A stretch of 64,000 nt of DNA from Variovorax sp. J22G73 (GTDB taxonomy: Bacteria > Pseudomonadota > Gammaproteobacteria > Burkholderiales > Burkholderiaceae_C): the NCBI RefSeq assembly GCF_030317035.1, contig NZ_JASZYK010000001.1, positions 1,240,001 to 1,304,000 of the forward strand, read 5' to 3'. The position numbers and the translations under genes are program-made. The notes beneath the pieces are model-generated. The model was not told the DNA's origin, ran no database searches, and saw only the letters and a list, made by a program, of their open reading frames with translations. Below are positions 24,774 through 33,579 of this stretch, one piece after another. How positions within the stretch are numbered: the stretch's first letter is position 1; the number at the start of each line of letters is the position of its first letter.

Positions 24774-27026
24774 ATGAACACCACCAACCGTCGCGATTTC
24801 TTCCGCAAGTCGGCCGGCGCCGTCGGCGCGGCCTCGGCCCTCACGCTGCTGCCGCCGTCGATCCGCAAGGCGCTGGCCGTCGAGGCCGCGGTCGACACCG
24901 GCACCATCAAGGACGTGAAGCACATCGTCATCCTCATGCAGGAGAACCGCAGCTTCGACCACTACTTCGGCACGCTGCGCGGCGTGCGCGGCTTCGGCGA
25001 CCGCTTTCCGATTCCGCTGGCCAGCGGCAAGCCGGTGTACTACCAGCCCAACTCCGTCGTGGGCGGCCCCGACATCCAGCCCTTCCGGCGCGACTCGCGC
25101 GTGGGCAACGCGCTGATCGGCTCGGGCACGCCGCACAACTTTCCCGACATGCAGGGCGCATGGAACCAGGGGAAGATGGATCGCTGGATCCAGTTCAAGA
25201 ACCAGGCGACCATGGGCTTCTACCTGCGCGACGACATTCCGTTCCAGTTCGCGCTGGCCGACGCCTTCACGCTGTGCGACGGCTACCACTGCTCCATCCT
25301 CACCGGCACCGACCCGAACCGCATCGTGTTCTGGTCGGGCTCCAACTTCAACCCGGAGCTGCGCAAGAAGGGCATCAACAGCACCGACACCGACTCGGAG
25401 CCCGTCAACTCGCGCTGCTGGCCCAGCCCGTCGAACTGGGTCGCGGGCCGCGCGCAGCAGGCCGACGGCACCGGCCAGAAAGACCCGGGCACGGGCGCGT
25501 ACAACTACAAGTACGTCAACAACTCGTTCAAGTGGGACACCCTGCCCGACGTGCTGCAGAAGGCCGGCATCAGCTGGCACATCTACCAGAACATGAACAA
25601 CAACTGGACGGGCGCCATGAACGGCTGCCTGGCCTTCGAGAGCTTCCGCACCGCGCAGCCCGGCTCGCCCAACTACGAGCACGGCCTCACGGGCGGCCCG
25701 GCGGCGGCCGACGGCGCCGTCAACTTCCTGGCCCAGCTCAAGCAGGACGTCATGAACGACACGCTGCCGCAGGTCTCGTGGGTGCTGCCCACGCAGGCGC
25801 TGGCCGAGCACCCGGGCAGCAGCGAAGGCGTGGCCGGCGCGGCCGACTTCATCTCCGACGTGCTGGCCGCGCTCACGTCCAACCCCACGGTGTGGAGCAA
25901 GACCGCGCTGTTCGTCACGTTCGACGAGAACGACGGCTTCTTCGACCACCTGGCGATGCCCGCGGTGCCTTCGTACGACGCCAGCGGCACGCTGATGGGC
26001 AAGTCGACCGTGCCGCTGGACGGCGAGTACTTCGACGCCTCGGTGGGCAGCTACCTGAACGCGGCCGACACCACCAGCGGCAAGGTGCGACCCTGGGGCC
26101 TGAGCTCGCGCGTGCCGATGTACGTGGTGTCTCCGTGGAGCAAGGGCGGCTGGGTCAATTCGCAGGTGTTCGACCACACCTCGCTGGGCCGCTTCCTGGA
26201 GCAGCGCTTCGGCATCACGGTGGACGCCATCAGCCCGTGGCACCGCGCGGTGTGCGGCGACCTGACCTCGTGCTTCGACTTCGTGAGCCCCAACGACCCG
26301 GTGGTGCCCAAGCTGCCCGACACCAGCAACTTCCCCGCGATCAATGCGGCGCAAAAGCTGCTGCCCACGGCTCCGGTCACCACCGCGCCCACCACGCCGC
26401 AGCCGCTGTTCCAGGAGACCGGCACGCGATTTTCTCGCGCGCTGCCCTACGAGCTTCACACCAGCGCGCGCGTCGAGGCGCGCGGCATGCTGCAGTTGAT
26501 CTTCTCGAACACCGGCACGCAGGGCGCCGTGTTCCATGTGTACGACAAGCTGCACCTCGACCGAATTCCGCGCCGCTACACGGTGGAAGCCGGCAAGCAG
26601 CTCTCGGACTACTGGAACACCGGCGCCACCGACAGCGGCAAGTACGAGCTGTGGGTGTACAGCAGCAACGGTTTCGTGCGCACCTTCAAGGGCGAGGCGC
26701 TCGCGGCCGACGCCGCGGCCTTCAAGCCCGAGGCGCAGGTCTGCTACGAGCCGGCCACCGGCCAGGTCTACCTGAAGGTGCACAACACCGGCACGGCGGC
26801 GGGCACGGTCACGGTCACCTCCAACGCCTACCGCGGCGACGGCCCCTGGCCGCTGGAGGTGGCGGCGGGCGGCACCGGCACGCTGCACTGGAACCTGGAC
26901 GACAGCGGCCACTGGTACGACTTCACCGTGAGCGGCGCCAACTTCGAACGCCGCTTCTCGGGCCGCGTGGAAACCGGCAAGCCCGGCGTGAGCGACCCCG
27001 CGATGGCGCTGCACCTGAAGGGCTGA
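24774..27026 (+). CDS. Phosphocholine-type phospholipase C
   Basis: Secreted phosphoesterase of 750 residues. The Tat signal TNRRDFFRKSAGAVGAASALTLLPPSIRKALA (RR motif) fits the known Tat export of PlcH/PlcN. The catalytic domain opens with HIVILMQENRSFDHYFGTLRGVRGFGDR, followed by GYHCSILTGTDPNR, TQALAEHPG and FDENDGFFDH, all hallmarks of the family. Two C-terminal repeats of the DUF756 type cover about residues 540-745. It cleaves phosphatidylcholine or sphingomyelin to a phosphate ester and diglyceride or ceramide, and can serve phosphate scavenging or virulence. It stands next to phnDCE, supporting a phosphorus-acquisition role. Confidence 0.94.
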   Translation: MNTTNRRDFFRKSAGAVGAASALTLLPPSIRKALAVEAAVDTGTIKDVKHIVILMQENRSFDHYFGTLRGVRGFGDRFPIPLASGKPVYYQPNSVVGGPDIQPFRRDSRVGNALIGSGTPHNFPDMQGAWNQGKMDRWIQFKNQATMGFYLRDDIPFQFALADAFTLCDGYHCSILTGTDPNRIVFWSGSNFNPELRKKGINSTDTDSEPVNSRCWPSPSNWVAGRAQQADGTGQKDPGTGAYNYKYVNNSFKWDTLPDVLQKAGISWHIYQNMNNNWTGAMNGCLAFESFRTAQPGSPNYEHGLTGGPAAADGAVNFLAQLKQDVMNDTLPQVSWVLPTQALAEHPGSSEGVAGAADFISDVLAALTSNPTVWSKTALFVTFDENDGFFDHLAMPAVPSYDASGTLMGKSTVPLDGEYFDASVGSYLNAADTTSGKVRPWGLSSRVPMYVVSPWSKGGWVNSQVFDHTSLGRFLEQRFGITVDAISPWHRAVCGDLTSCFDFVSPNDPVVPKLPDTSNFPAINAAQKLLPTAPVTTAPTTPQPLFQETGTRFSRALPYELHTSARVEARGMLQLIFSNTGTQGAVFHVYDKLHLDRIPRRYTVEAGKQLSDYWNTGATDSGKYELWVYSSNGFVRTFKGEALAADAAAFKPEAQVCYEPATGQVYLKVHNTGTAAGTVTVTSNAYRGDGPWPLEVAAGGTGTLHWNLDDSGHWYDFTVSGANFERRFSGRVETGKPGVSDPAMALHLKG

Positions 27027-27055
27027 GCACCGCCACCTTCACCCGCACAGACACC

Positions 27056-28810
27056 ATGAAGCACAACAAGCGCGCCACGCGCAGCGCAGCCCTGCTCGGG
27101 CTGGCCGTCGCGCTCGGCTCGGGCAGCGGGCTGGTACAGGCCCAGACCACCACCTGGGACCCGGCCAAGTCGAACCTCGGCATCGGCACGGGCACCGGCA
27201 GCACCGGCGTCACCGGCACCAACAACCAGGCGCTGGGCACCGGCACCGGCAACAACGTGAGCACCAATTTCAACCTCGCCATCGGCGACGGTGCGGGCGT
27301 GGGCGTGAGCGGCGGCAACGCCAACCAGGCCATCGGCTTCCAGGCCGGCGACAACGTCAAGGGCGGCTGGAACCAGGCCATCGGCCGCAGCGCGGGAGAC
27401 AACGTCACCGGCGATCACAACAACGCCATGGGTTTTCACGCCGGCAGCGGCGTGACCGGCTCCGACAACAACGCGATGGGCACCAACGCCGGCATGACCG
27501 TCACCGGCAGCAGCAACGTGAGCCTGGGCAACGGCGCGGGCAACAACGTCAGCACCAACTGGAACCTGGCCATCGGCGAGGGCGCGGGCACCAACGTGTC
27601 GGGCAAGAACGCCAACCAGGCGATCGGCTACTACGCGGGCACCAACGTGGTCGGCGGCTGGAACCAGACCATGGGCCGCAGCGCGGGCGAGAACGTGACC
27701 GGCGACTACAACAACTCCACCGGCTACGCGGCCGGCCAGTTCGTCACCGGCAACCGCAACGACGCCACCGGCAGCAACGCGGGCCAGCACGTGAGCGGCT
27801 CCGACAACGAGGCCTACGGCACCAGCGCCGGCAGCAACGTGACGGGCAACGCCAACCAGGCCTACGGCAACGGCGCGGGCGGCAACGTGAACGGCAGCAA
27901 CAACATCGCCTCCGGCCAGGGCGCCGGCGCCGGCGTGACGGGCTCGGGCAACCAGGCCAGCGGCATGCAGGCCGGCGCGCAGGTCTCGGGCAACAACAAC
28001 GTCGCGACCGGCCAGGCCGCCGGCGGCGGCGTGCAGGGCAGCCAGAACCTGTCGTTCGGCAACGCGGCCGGCCAGGGCGTGGTGGGCAACGGCAACCTGG
28101 CGCAGGGCAACGGCGCCGGCCAGCACGTGAGCGGCAGCGGCAACATCGCCATCGGCAACGACGCGGGCGTGTACGTGAACGCGAGCCAGGGCATTTCGCT
28201 GGGCGCGTCGTCGCGCGCCAGCGCCGACAACGCCATTGCGCTGGGCAGCAACGCCACGGCCAGCCACGAGAACAGCGTGGCGCTGGGCGCGGGCAGCACG
28301 ACCACGCGCGGTGCGCAGGCGGCGTACACGGCCATCGGGCTGGCGAGCGTGCAGTCGTCGGTGGGCGAGGTGGCGCTGGGCAACCGGCAGCTCACGGGCG
28401 TGGCGCCCGGCAGCGCGGCCACCGACGCCACCAACGTCGGCCAAGTGCAGGGCATGGTGAAAGACGGCGTGGCCTCGGCCAATGCCTACACCGACACCAT
28501 CGCCGCGCAGGGCCTGCCGCTGGGCAAGGCCTACACCGACGCCACGGCGGCCCGCCTGCAGGGCCAGATCGACGACAACGCACGCCGCGCCTACGCCGGC
28601 ATCGCCAGCGTGGCCGCCATGGAAGCCGCGCCGATGGTGCCGGGCAAGCTGAGCTACGCGGTGGGCCTGGGCAACTACCGCAGCGAAAGCGCGCTGGGCG
28701 GCTCCATTCGCCACACCACGCAGGACGGGCGCTACAGCGTCACGCTGGGCGTGGGCGCGAACAGCTCGGGCGTGGTGACGCGGGTGGCGCTGACGGGCGT
28801 GTTCGACTGA
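27056..28810 (+). CDS. YadA-like trimeric autotransporter adhesin
   Basis: Surface protein of 584 residues. The signal peptide ends near VQAQ (residue 30). The passenger is about 21 head repeats of 16 (twice or three times 17) residues from 40 to 378, each with the pattern N-x-A-x-G-x-x-A-G-x-x-V-x-G. SLGASSRASADNAIALGSNATASHENSVALGAGS (classic YadA-head motifs) follows, then the neck QLTGVAPGSAATDATNVGQV, a short coiled-coil stalk and a membrane anchor (about 505-584) ending LTGVFD. The anchor and head motifs define type Vc secretion. Repeats 57-153 and 154-250 form a duplicated block. The protein may bind host or surface matrix; the ligand is unknown. Confidence 0.92.
   Translation: MKHNKRATRSAALLGLAVALGSGSGLVQAQTTTWDPAKSNLGIGTGTGSTGVTGTNNQALGTGTGNNVSTNFNLAIGDGAGVGVSGGNANQAIGFQAGDNVKGGWNQAIGRSAGDNVTGDHNNAMGFHAGSGVTGSDNNAMGTNAGMTVTGSSNVSLGNGAGNNVSTNWNLAIGEGAGTNVSGKNANQAIGYYAGTNVVGGWNQTMGRSAGENVTGDYNNSTGYAAGQFVTGNRNDATGSNAGQHVSGSDNEAYGTSAGSNVTGNANQAYGNGAGGNVNGSNNIASGQGAGAGVTGSGNQASGMQAGAQVSGNNNVATGQAAGGGVQGSQNLSFGNAAGQGVVGNGNLAQGNGAGQHVSGSGNIAIGNDAGVYVNASQGISLGASSRASADNAIALGSNATASHENSVALGAGSTTTRGAQAAYTAIGLASVQSSVGEVALGNRQLTGVAPGSAATDATNVGQVQGMVKDGVASANAYTDTIAAQGLPLGKAYTDATAARLQGQIDDNARRAYAGIASVAAMEAAPMVPGKLSYAVGLGNYRSESALGGSIRHTTQDGRYSVTLGVGANSSGVVTRVALTGVFD
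27224..27805 (+). repeat. Duplicated 291-base block of adhesin head repeats
   Basis: Codons 57-153 and 154-250 each hold six repeats in the same length order (16, 17, 16, 16, 16, 16), and matching members agree best: NNVSTNF/NNVSTNW, NLAIGDGAG/NLAIGEGAG, GGW/GGW, RSAGDNVTGD/RSAGENVTGD. A block of six repeats was therefore copied as a unit after the single repeats had arisen. Confidence 0.8.
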
Positions 28811-28844
28811 GGGGCCTGCGCTTCAGTCGCGGCCGGGCCGCAGC

Positions 28845-31181
28845 TCAGTCGCGCGTCAGCACGAAGCGCTTGCGGATGCCACTCGCGGCCGAGGGCGCCA
28901 CCCACAGGTCGAACTCCCCGGGCTCGACCACCGGCTTCATGTCGCGGCCGATGAACTTCAGGTCGTCGGCCGTGAGCGTGAACTCCACCTGCTGCGAGGC
29001 ACCCGGCGCGATGCTGATCTTGCGAAAGCCCTTCAGCTCGCGCACCGGGCGCGTCACGCTGGCGGCGCGCTCGGCAATGTAGAGCTGCACCACTTCGTCG
29101 GCCTCGCGCTGGCCGGTGTTGGTCACGGTCGCGCGCACGCGCAGCGTGTCCGACAGGGTCATGCGCTCCTGGCTCAGCTCCACGCTGTCGTAGCGCACGG
29201 GCGCGTAGCCCAGGCCGAAGCCGAAGGGGTACAGCGCCTCGTTGGTCGTGTCGATGAAGCGCGCCTTGAAGGCGGTGTCGGGTGCGTTCTCGGGCGTGGG
29301 GCGGCCGGTGCGCTTGTGGCCGTAGTAGTAGGGCACCTGGCCGGCGGTCTGCGGAAAGCTCACGGGCAGGCGGCCCGAGGGGTTGAAGTCGCCGAACAAC
29401 ACGTCGGCAATGGCGTTGCCCGTCTGCACGCCGAGGAACCACGTGACCAGGACGGCGCGCGCGTTGCGCACCGCGCCCTTCAGCGCCATGGCGCGGCCGT
29501 TGCTCAGCAGCACCACGACCGGCTTGCCGGTGGCGGCCACGGCCTCGGCCAGGTCCTGCTGCGCCTGCGGCAGGCCGATGTCGCTGCGCGAGCGGGCCTC
29601 GCCTGACATCTTCTGGCTCTCGCCGACGGCCAGCAGCACCACGTCGGCGTCGCGCGCGGCGGCCACGGCCGCGTCGATGCCGCCGGGCAGCGCGCTCTCG
29701 ATGCCCGAGCCGCGCACCACGTTCACCGATGAGCCCGGGCCCAGCGCGGCGCGCAGGCCCTGGTCGATGCCCACCGGCGCCGACTGGCCCGGGAACAGGC
29801 TCCAGGCGCCCATCAGGTCGATGGTGCCTTCGGCGAAGGGGCCGACCAGCGCGATCCTGGTGCCGGCCTTGGGCAGCGGCAGCAGCATGCGCTCGTTCTT
29901 CAGCATGACGATGGAACGCCGCGCGCTCTCGCGGGCCAGTTCGATGAAGGCGGGGTTCTCCGCGCGTTGCGCGGCGGGCGGGCCGTCCAGCCCATGCATG
30001 GGGTCGTCGAACAGGCCCAGCTTCATCTTCACGCGCAGCACGCGGCGCACGGCCTCGTCGAGCCGCGACACCGGCACCTCGCCCGAGGCCACCAGGTCGG
30101 GCAGGTAGCGCATGTACAGGCCGCTTTGCATGCTCACGTCGGTGCCGGCCATGAAGGCCTGCTTGGCGGCCTCGCGCGGGTTGGCGGCGTAGCCGTGCTC
30201 CACCAGCTCTTCGTCGGCGGTGTAGTCGGAGACCACGAAGCCCTGGAACTTCCACTCGTCGCGCAGCACGCCGGTGAGCAGCGCGGGGTTGGCGGTGGAG
30301 GGCACGCCTCCGATTTCGTTGAACGCGCTCATGATCGACAGCGCCCCCGCGTCCAGCGCGGCGCGAAACGGCGGCAGGTACACCTCGCGCAGCGTGCGCT
30401 CCGAGATGTCGCTCACGTTGTAGTCCAGGCCGCCCTCGGCCGCGCCGTAGGCCGCGAAGTGCTTGGGCGTGGCCAGCATGGCATCGGGCCGCGCGAGGTC
30501 GGGCCCCTGGAAGCCGCGCACGCGCGCCGCGGCGAACTGCCGCGCCAGGTACACGTCTTCGCCCACGCCTTCGAGGCCGCGGCCCCAGCGCGCGTCGCGC
30601 GCGATGTCGACCATGGGCGCGAAGGTCCATCTGAAGCCGTCGGCCGTGGCCTCGACCGCCGCCGCGCGCGCGGTGCGCTCGGCCAGCGCGGGCTCCCAGC
30701 TGGAGGCCTCGGCCAGCGGCATCGGGAACATGGTGCGAAAACCGTGGATCACGTCGGCGCCGAAGATCAGCGGAATGCCCAGGCGCGACTCCTTCACCGC
30801 GATCTGCTGCAGCCGGCGCTTGCCTTCGAGGCCGGCGTTGTTGAAGAGGCCGGTGAGGCGGCCGGTGCGCACGTCCTGCGTTTCCTGCTGGGCATTGCGC
30901 CAGCCGGCCTGCGGGTTGTTGGGTGTGTCGATGTCGGCGGGGCCGTACAGGCTGAGCTGGCCGGCCTTTTCCTGCACGGTCATGCGGGCGATGAGCGCGT
31001 CGATGTCGGCTTCGCTGCGCACGCCGGCCGCCAGCGGGAGCGCGGGCAGCGCAGGCGGCGCAGGCGGCACAGGCTGTAGCGGTGCCCCGGCAGGGGCTTT
31101 TTCGGCGGCGGGAAGGGTGGGGGAGAAGGAGACGGAGGCCAGCGCAATCAGGCCGGCGAAGCCAAGGTTTCGAACGCTCAT
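28845..31181 (-). CDS. bglX: Periplasmic beta-glucosidase, GH3 family
   Basis: Exo-glycosidase of 778 residues releasing glucose from beta-glucosides, the usual BglX length. Signal peptide NLGFAGLIALASVSFSPTLPAA and a proline/alanine linker precede the barrel domain (YGPADIDTPNNPQAGWRNAQQ, GIPLIFGADVIHGFRTMFP). The nucleophile is Asp319 in FVVSDYTADEELV. The second domain follows, and a fibronectin-III-like C-terminal domain ends IRKRFVLTRD. It is monocistronic on the minus strand and behind a terminator at 31215-31254. Confidence 0.94.
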   Translation of the reverse strand: MSVRNLGFAGLIALASVSFSPTLPAAEKAPAGAPLQPVPPAPPALPALPLAAGVRSEADIDALIARMTVQEKAGQLSLYGPADIDTPNNPQAGWRNAQQETQDVRTGRLTGLFNNAGLEGKRRLQQIAVKESRLGIPLIFGADVIHGFRTMFPMPLAEASSWEPALAERTARAAAVEATADGFRWTFAPMVDIARDARWGRGLEGVGEDVYLARQFAAARVRGFQGPDLARPDAMLATPKHFAAYGAAEGGLDYNVSDISERTLREVYLPPFRAALDAGALSIMSAFNEIGGVPSTANPALLTGVLRDEWKFQGFVVSDYTADEELVEHGYAANPREAAKQAFMAGTDVSMQSGLYMRYLPDLVASGEVPVSRLDEAVRRVLRVKMKLGLFDDPMHGLDGPPAAQRAENPAFIELARESARRSIVMLKNERMLLPLPKAGTRIALVGPFAEGTIDLMGAWSLFPGQSAPVGIDQGLRAALGPGSSVNVVRGSGIESALPGGIDAAVAAARDADVVLLAVGESQKMSGEARSRSDIGLPQAQQDLAEAVAATGKPVVVLLSNGRAMALKGAVRNARAVLVTWFLGVQTGNAIADVLFGDFNPSGRLPVSFPQTAGQVPYYYGHKRTGRPTPENAPDTAFKARFIDTTNEALYPFGFGLGYAPVRYDSVELSQERMTLSDTLRVRATVTNTGQREADEVVQLYIAERAASVTRPVRELKGFRKISIAPGASQQVEFTLTADDLKFIGRDMKPVVEPGEFDLWVAPSAASGIRKRFVLTRD

Positions 31182-31214
31182 GGCGCATCATTTTGGGCCG
31201 AAAGCGAATCGCCC

Positions 31215-31254
31215 CAAAAAAATAGCCGCCGGCACCCGTCGCGGAGGCACCGGC
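31215..31254 (-). terminator. Rho-independent terminator after class II aldolase gene
   Basis: On the minus strand, GCCGGTGCC and GGTGCCGGC pair in a nine-base stem with two G-T wobbles, followed by seven T. It lies 25 bases after the aldolase stop and before the bglX start. Confidence 0.7.
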
Positions 31255-31278
31255 AGCCATCGAAAAAACGAGCGGCGC

Positions 31279-32046
31279 TTACTGCTTGTAGCTGTCGTCC
31301 ACGCGGTCGAGCTTGCGAATCAGCGACGGCCACACGAAGCTGCCACCCAGGCCGCCGGTCTGCACCTTCATGGCCTGGCCCACGCCCTCGACGATCTTCG
31401 GGTTCACGTGCGTGAGCTCGCTGCCGCCGGACTGCGCCGCGATCTGGATCTGGCAGGTGTTCTCGAAGGTGTACATCGACAGGAAGGCGTCGGCGATGGT
31501 CTTGCCGCAGGTCAGCAGGCCATGGTTGCGCAGCATGAGGAAGTTGGCGTGGCCCATGTCGGCCTGCAGGCGCGGCTTCTCGTCGTCGCGGAAGGCCACG
31601 CCTTCGTAGTCGTGGTACGCCAGCGAGGCCAGCACGAAGGTCGACTGCTGGCTGATGGGCAGCACGCCGTTCTTCTGCGCGCTCACGGCGATGCCGGCCT
31701 TGGTGTGGGTGTGCAGCACGCACTGGATGTCTTCGCGCGCGGCATGCACCGCGCTGTGGATCACGAAGCCCGCGGGGTTCACGGGGTAGGGCGAGTCGAT
31801 GACCTTGTTGCACTGCTGGTCGACCTTCACCAGGCTGGAGGCGGTGATCTCGTCGAACATCAGCCCGTACGGGTTGATCAGGAAGTGGTGTTCGGGGCCG
31901 GGCACGCGCGCGCTGATGTGGGTGAACACCAGGTCGCTCCAGCCGTACAGCGCCACCAGGCGGTAGCAGGCGGCAAGGTCGACGCGAAGCTGCCACTCTT
32001 CGGCGGAGACGAGCTTCTGGACTTCGGGTTGGGAAAAAGCGTTCAT
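31279..32046 (-). CDS. Class II aldolase/adducin family protein
   Basis: A 255-residue protein with the class II aldolase fold: WSDLVFTHISARVPG, then metal ligands in VLHTHTKAGIAVSAQ and the late His in LMLRNHGLLTCGKT, all placed as in zinc-dependent fuculose/ribulose-phosphate aldolases. Many members of this adducin-like branch have lost aldolase activity or work as decarboxylases, and the substrate is unknown. It is downstream of the HD-domain gene, 26 bases apart, so the two form an operon. Confidence 0.85.
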   Translation of the reverse strand: MNAFSQPEVQKLVSAEEWQLRVDLAACYRLVALYGWSDLVFTHISARVPGPEHHFLINPYGLMFDEITASSLVKVDQQCNKVIDSPYPVNPAGFVIHSAVHAAREDIQCVLHTHTKAGIAVSAQKNGVLPISQQSTFVLASLAYHDYEGVAFRDDEKPRLQADMGHANFLMLRNHGLLTCGKTIADAFLSMYTFENTCQIQIAAQSGGSELTHVNPKIVEGVGQAMKVQTGGLGGSFVWPSLIRKLDRVDDSYKQ

Positions 32047-32072
32047 GGCGGGGATGTCCTTCGTGGTGGGGC

Positions 32073-32663
32073 TCAGGCCGCGGCGGGTTCGGAGAGCGCG
32101 GCCTTGTAGATGCTCTGTTTGGGCTGCGCCATCACGCGGCGCAGCATGGGTTCGAACTCCGCGATCGGCAGCGTCTCGGCCTGTGGGTCGAAGGCGGGGT
32201 TGTCGTAGAGCGCGCAGAACTCGGCCGTGCGCTCGTAGTGCGGGTGGTCCCTGAAGTTGTCGCGCATGTCGCGGTTCAGGCCGATGTGGTGAAAGAAGTA
32301 GTGGCCCTGGAAGATGCCGTGGTTCTGCACCATCCAGTGGTTGGCCTCGCTCACGAAGGGCTTCAGGATGGCCGCGGCGATGTCGGGGTGGTTGAAGCTG
32401 CCCAGCGTGTCGCCGATGTCGTGCAGCAGCGCGCACACCACGTACTCCTCGTCGCGGCCGTCGCGCAGCGCGCGCGTGGCGGTCTGCAGCGAATGGGTGT
32501 AGCGGTCGACCGGAAAGCCGCCGTAGTCGCCCTCCAGGATCTGCAGGTGCTTGATCACGCGCGCGGGCAGGCCGGTGGTGAACTGCATGAATTCGCCGCC
32601 GATCAGTTGCCAGTCTTCGCGGGTGCTTTCCTGCATGCTCTTGAAACTTGCGCGTGCGTTCAT
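32073..32663 (-). CDS. HD-domain protein (phosphohydrolase or diiron oxygenase fold)
   Basis: A 196-residue all-alpha protein. His57 in RYTHSLQTAT and His81-Asp82 in LLHDIGDTLG give the HD metal pattern. A histidine-rich middle (HWMVQNHGIFQGHYFFHHIG) offers further ligands. The ATG at 32663 is chosen because GGAGAC precedes it; an in-frame start at 32729 lacks a site and would run through the palindrome region. Whether it is a phosphohydrolase or one of the mixed-valent diiron HD oxygenases (PhnZ/MIOX-like) cannot be decided from sequence alone. Confidence 0.75.
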   Translation of the reverse strand: MNARASFKSMQESTREDWQLIGGEFMQFTTGLPARVIKHLQILEGDYGGFPVDRYTHSLQTATRALRDGRDEEYVVCALLHDIGDTLGSFNHPDIAAAILKPFVSEANHWMVQNHGIFQGHYFFHHIGLNRDMRDNFRDHPHYERTAEFCALYDNPAFDPQAETLPIAEFEPMLRRVMAQPKQSIYKAALSEPAAA

Positions 32664-32730
32664 CGGGAGGGTCTCCGTTCTTGTGTGTCGTGGGGTGCCG
32701 GTCACTGTAGACCCCGGCTTGACGCTCAAC

Positions 32731-32746
32731 TGTCAAAAATTTGACA
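32731..32746. promoter_or_regulatory. Crp/Fnr-like palindrome TGTCAAAAATTTGACA
   Basis: Seven-base perfect half sites (TGTCAAA/TTTGACA) around a two-base centre, or TGTCA-N6-TGACA in Crp-style spacing. It lies between the divergent HD-protein (start 32663) and Crp-family (start 32799) genes. This is very likely the regulator's own operator. Confidence 0.6.
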
Positions 32747-32798
32747 ATGCGGGGTGCTCGTTAACCCCTGTCGCCAGGGAGACGGCGCACGCTTTGAC

Positions 32799-33551
32799 AT
32801 GCCTTCTTCCCCACCCCCTTCAGCTTCAGCTTCTGCTTCCATCAGGCCGCGCCTGTCGGCCCCGCACCGCGCCGCGCTGGAACGCAACCCCTGGTTCACC
32901 AGCATGCCGCGCGCGCAGCGCGACGCGCTGGTGGCGTCGGCCGAGCTCATCCACGTGCGCCGCGGCGCCATGGTGTTCCGCCAGGGCGATTCGATCGAGG
33001 CGGCCGGCGGCGGCTTCTACGGGCTGGTGGCGGGCACCATCAAGATCTCGTCGCTGCGCCAGGACGGGCGCGAGGCCATCCTCGCCATGCTGGAGCCGGG
33101 CATCTGGTTCGGCGAGATCACGCTCATCGACGGCTCGCCGCGCACCCACGACGCCACCGCGCTGGAGGCGCTCGACCTGCTGGTGGTGCCGCCCGAGGCC
33201 TTTGCCCGGCAGATGCGCGACGTGGTCTTCTCCAACGCCATGGCCGCGATGCTGGCCGCGCGCGTGCGCATGCTCTACGGCCTCACCGAAGACGCGACCC
33301 TGCGCAGCCTGCGCGCGCGGGTGGCGCACCGGCTGCTGGTGCTGGCGCGCGGCGACGCCACGCAGTCGGTGCTGCTGCGGCATGTGGTGAAGCTGTCGCA
33401 GGAGGCGCTGGCGATGATGCTCGGCGTGACGCGGCAAACGCTGTCGAAGGAGCTCAACGCGCTGGCGAGCGAAGGCGTGATCTCGCTGGGCTACGGGCGC
33501 ATCGAGCTGTTGTCGCTCGACGCGCTGCAGGCGCTGGTGAGCACGGGGTAG
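32799..33551 (+). CDS. Crp/Fnr-family transcriptional regulator
   Basis: A 250-residue regulator. A cyclic-nucleotide-binding-like beta roll occupies about 30-140 (VRRGAMVFRQGDSIEAAGGGFYGLVAGTIKI, GIWFGEITLIDGSPRTHDATALE) and a C-terminal winged HTH about 185-240 (SQEALAMMLGVTRQTLSKELNALASEGVI). The usual Crp phosphate-binding residues are not all seen (FGEITLIDGSPRTHDATA), so the effector may not be cAMP. No iron-sulfur cysteines as in Fnr. The start at 32799 gives MPSSPPP; a GTG at 32754 is an alternative. It is divergent from the HD/aldolase pair. Confidence 0.88.
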   Translation: MPSSPPPSASASASIRPRLSAPHRAALERNPWFTSMPRAQRDALVASAELIHVRRGAMVFRQGDSIEAAGGGFYGLVAGTIKISSLRQDGREAILAMLEPGIWFGEITLIDGSPRTHDATALEALDLLVVPPEAFARQMRDVVFSNAMAAMLAARVRMLYGLTEDATLRSLRARVAHRLLVLARGDATQSVLLRHVVKLSQEALAMMLGVTRQTLSKELNALASEGVISLGYGRIELLSLDALQALVSTG

Positions 33552-33579
33552 GCGCGTGGCGCGGCCTGTGCCATGTTGC

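Noticed and set aside
27224..28200. 48-base periodicity resembling a CRISPR array
   Set aside because: The period is exactly 16 codons in one open frame encoding YadA-type head repeats, and the units are not identical spacer-separated repeats.
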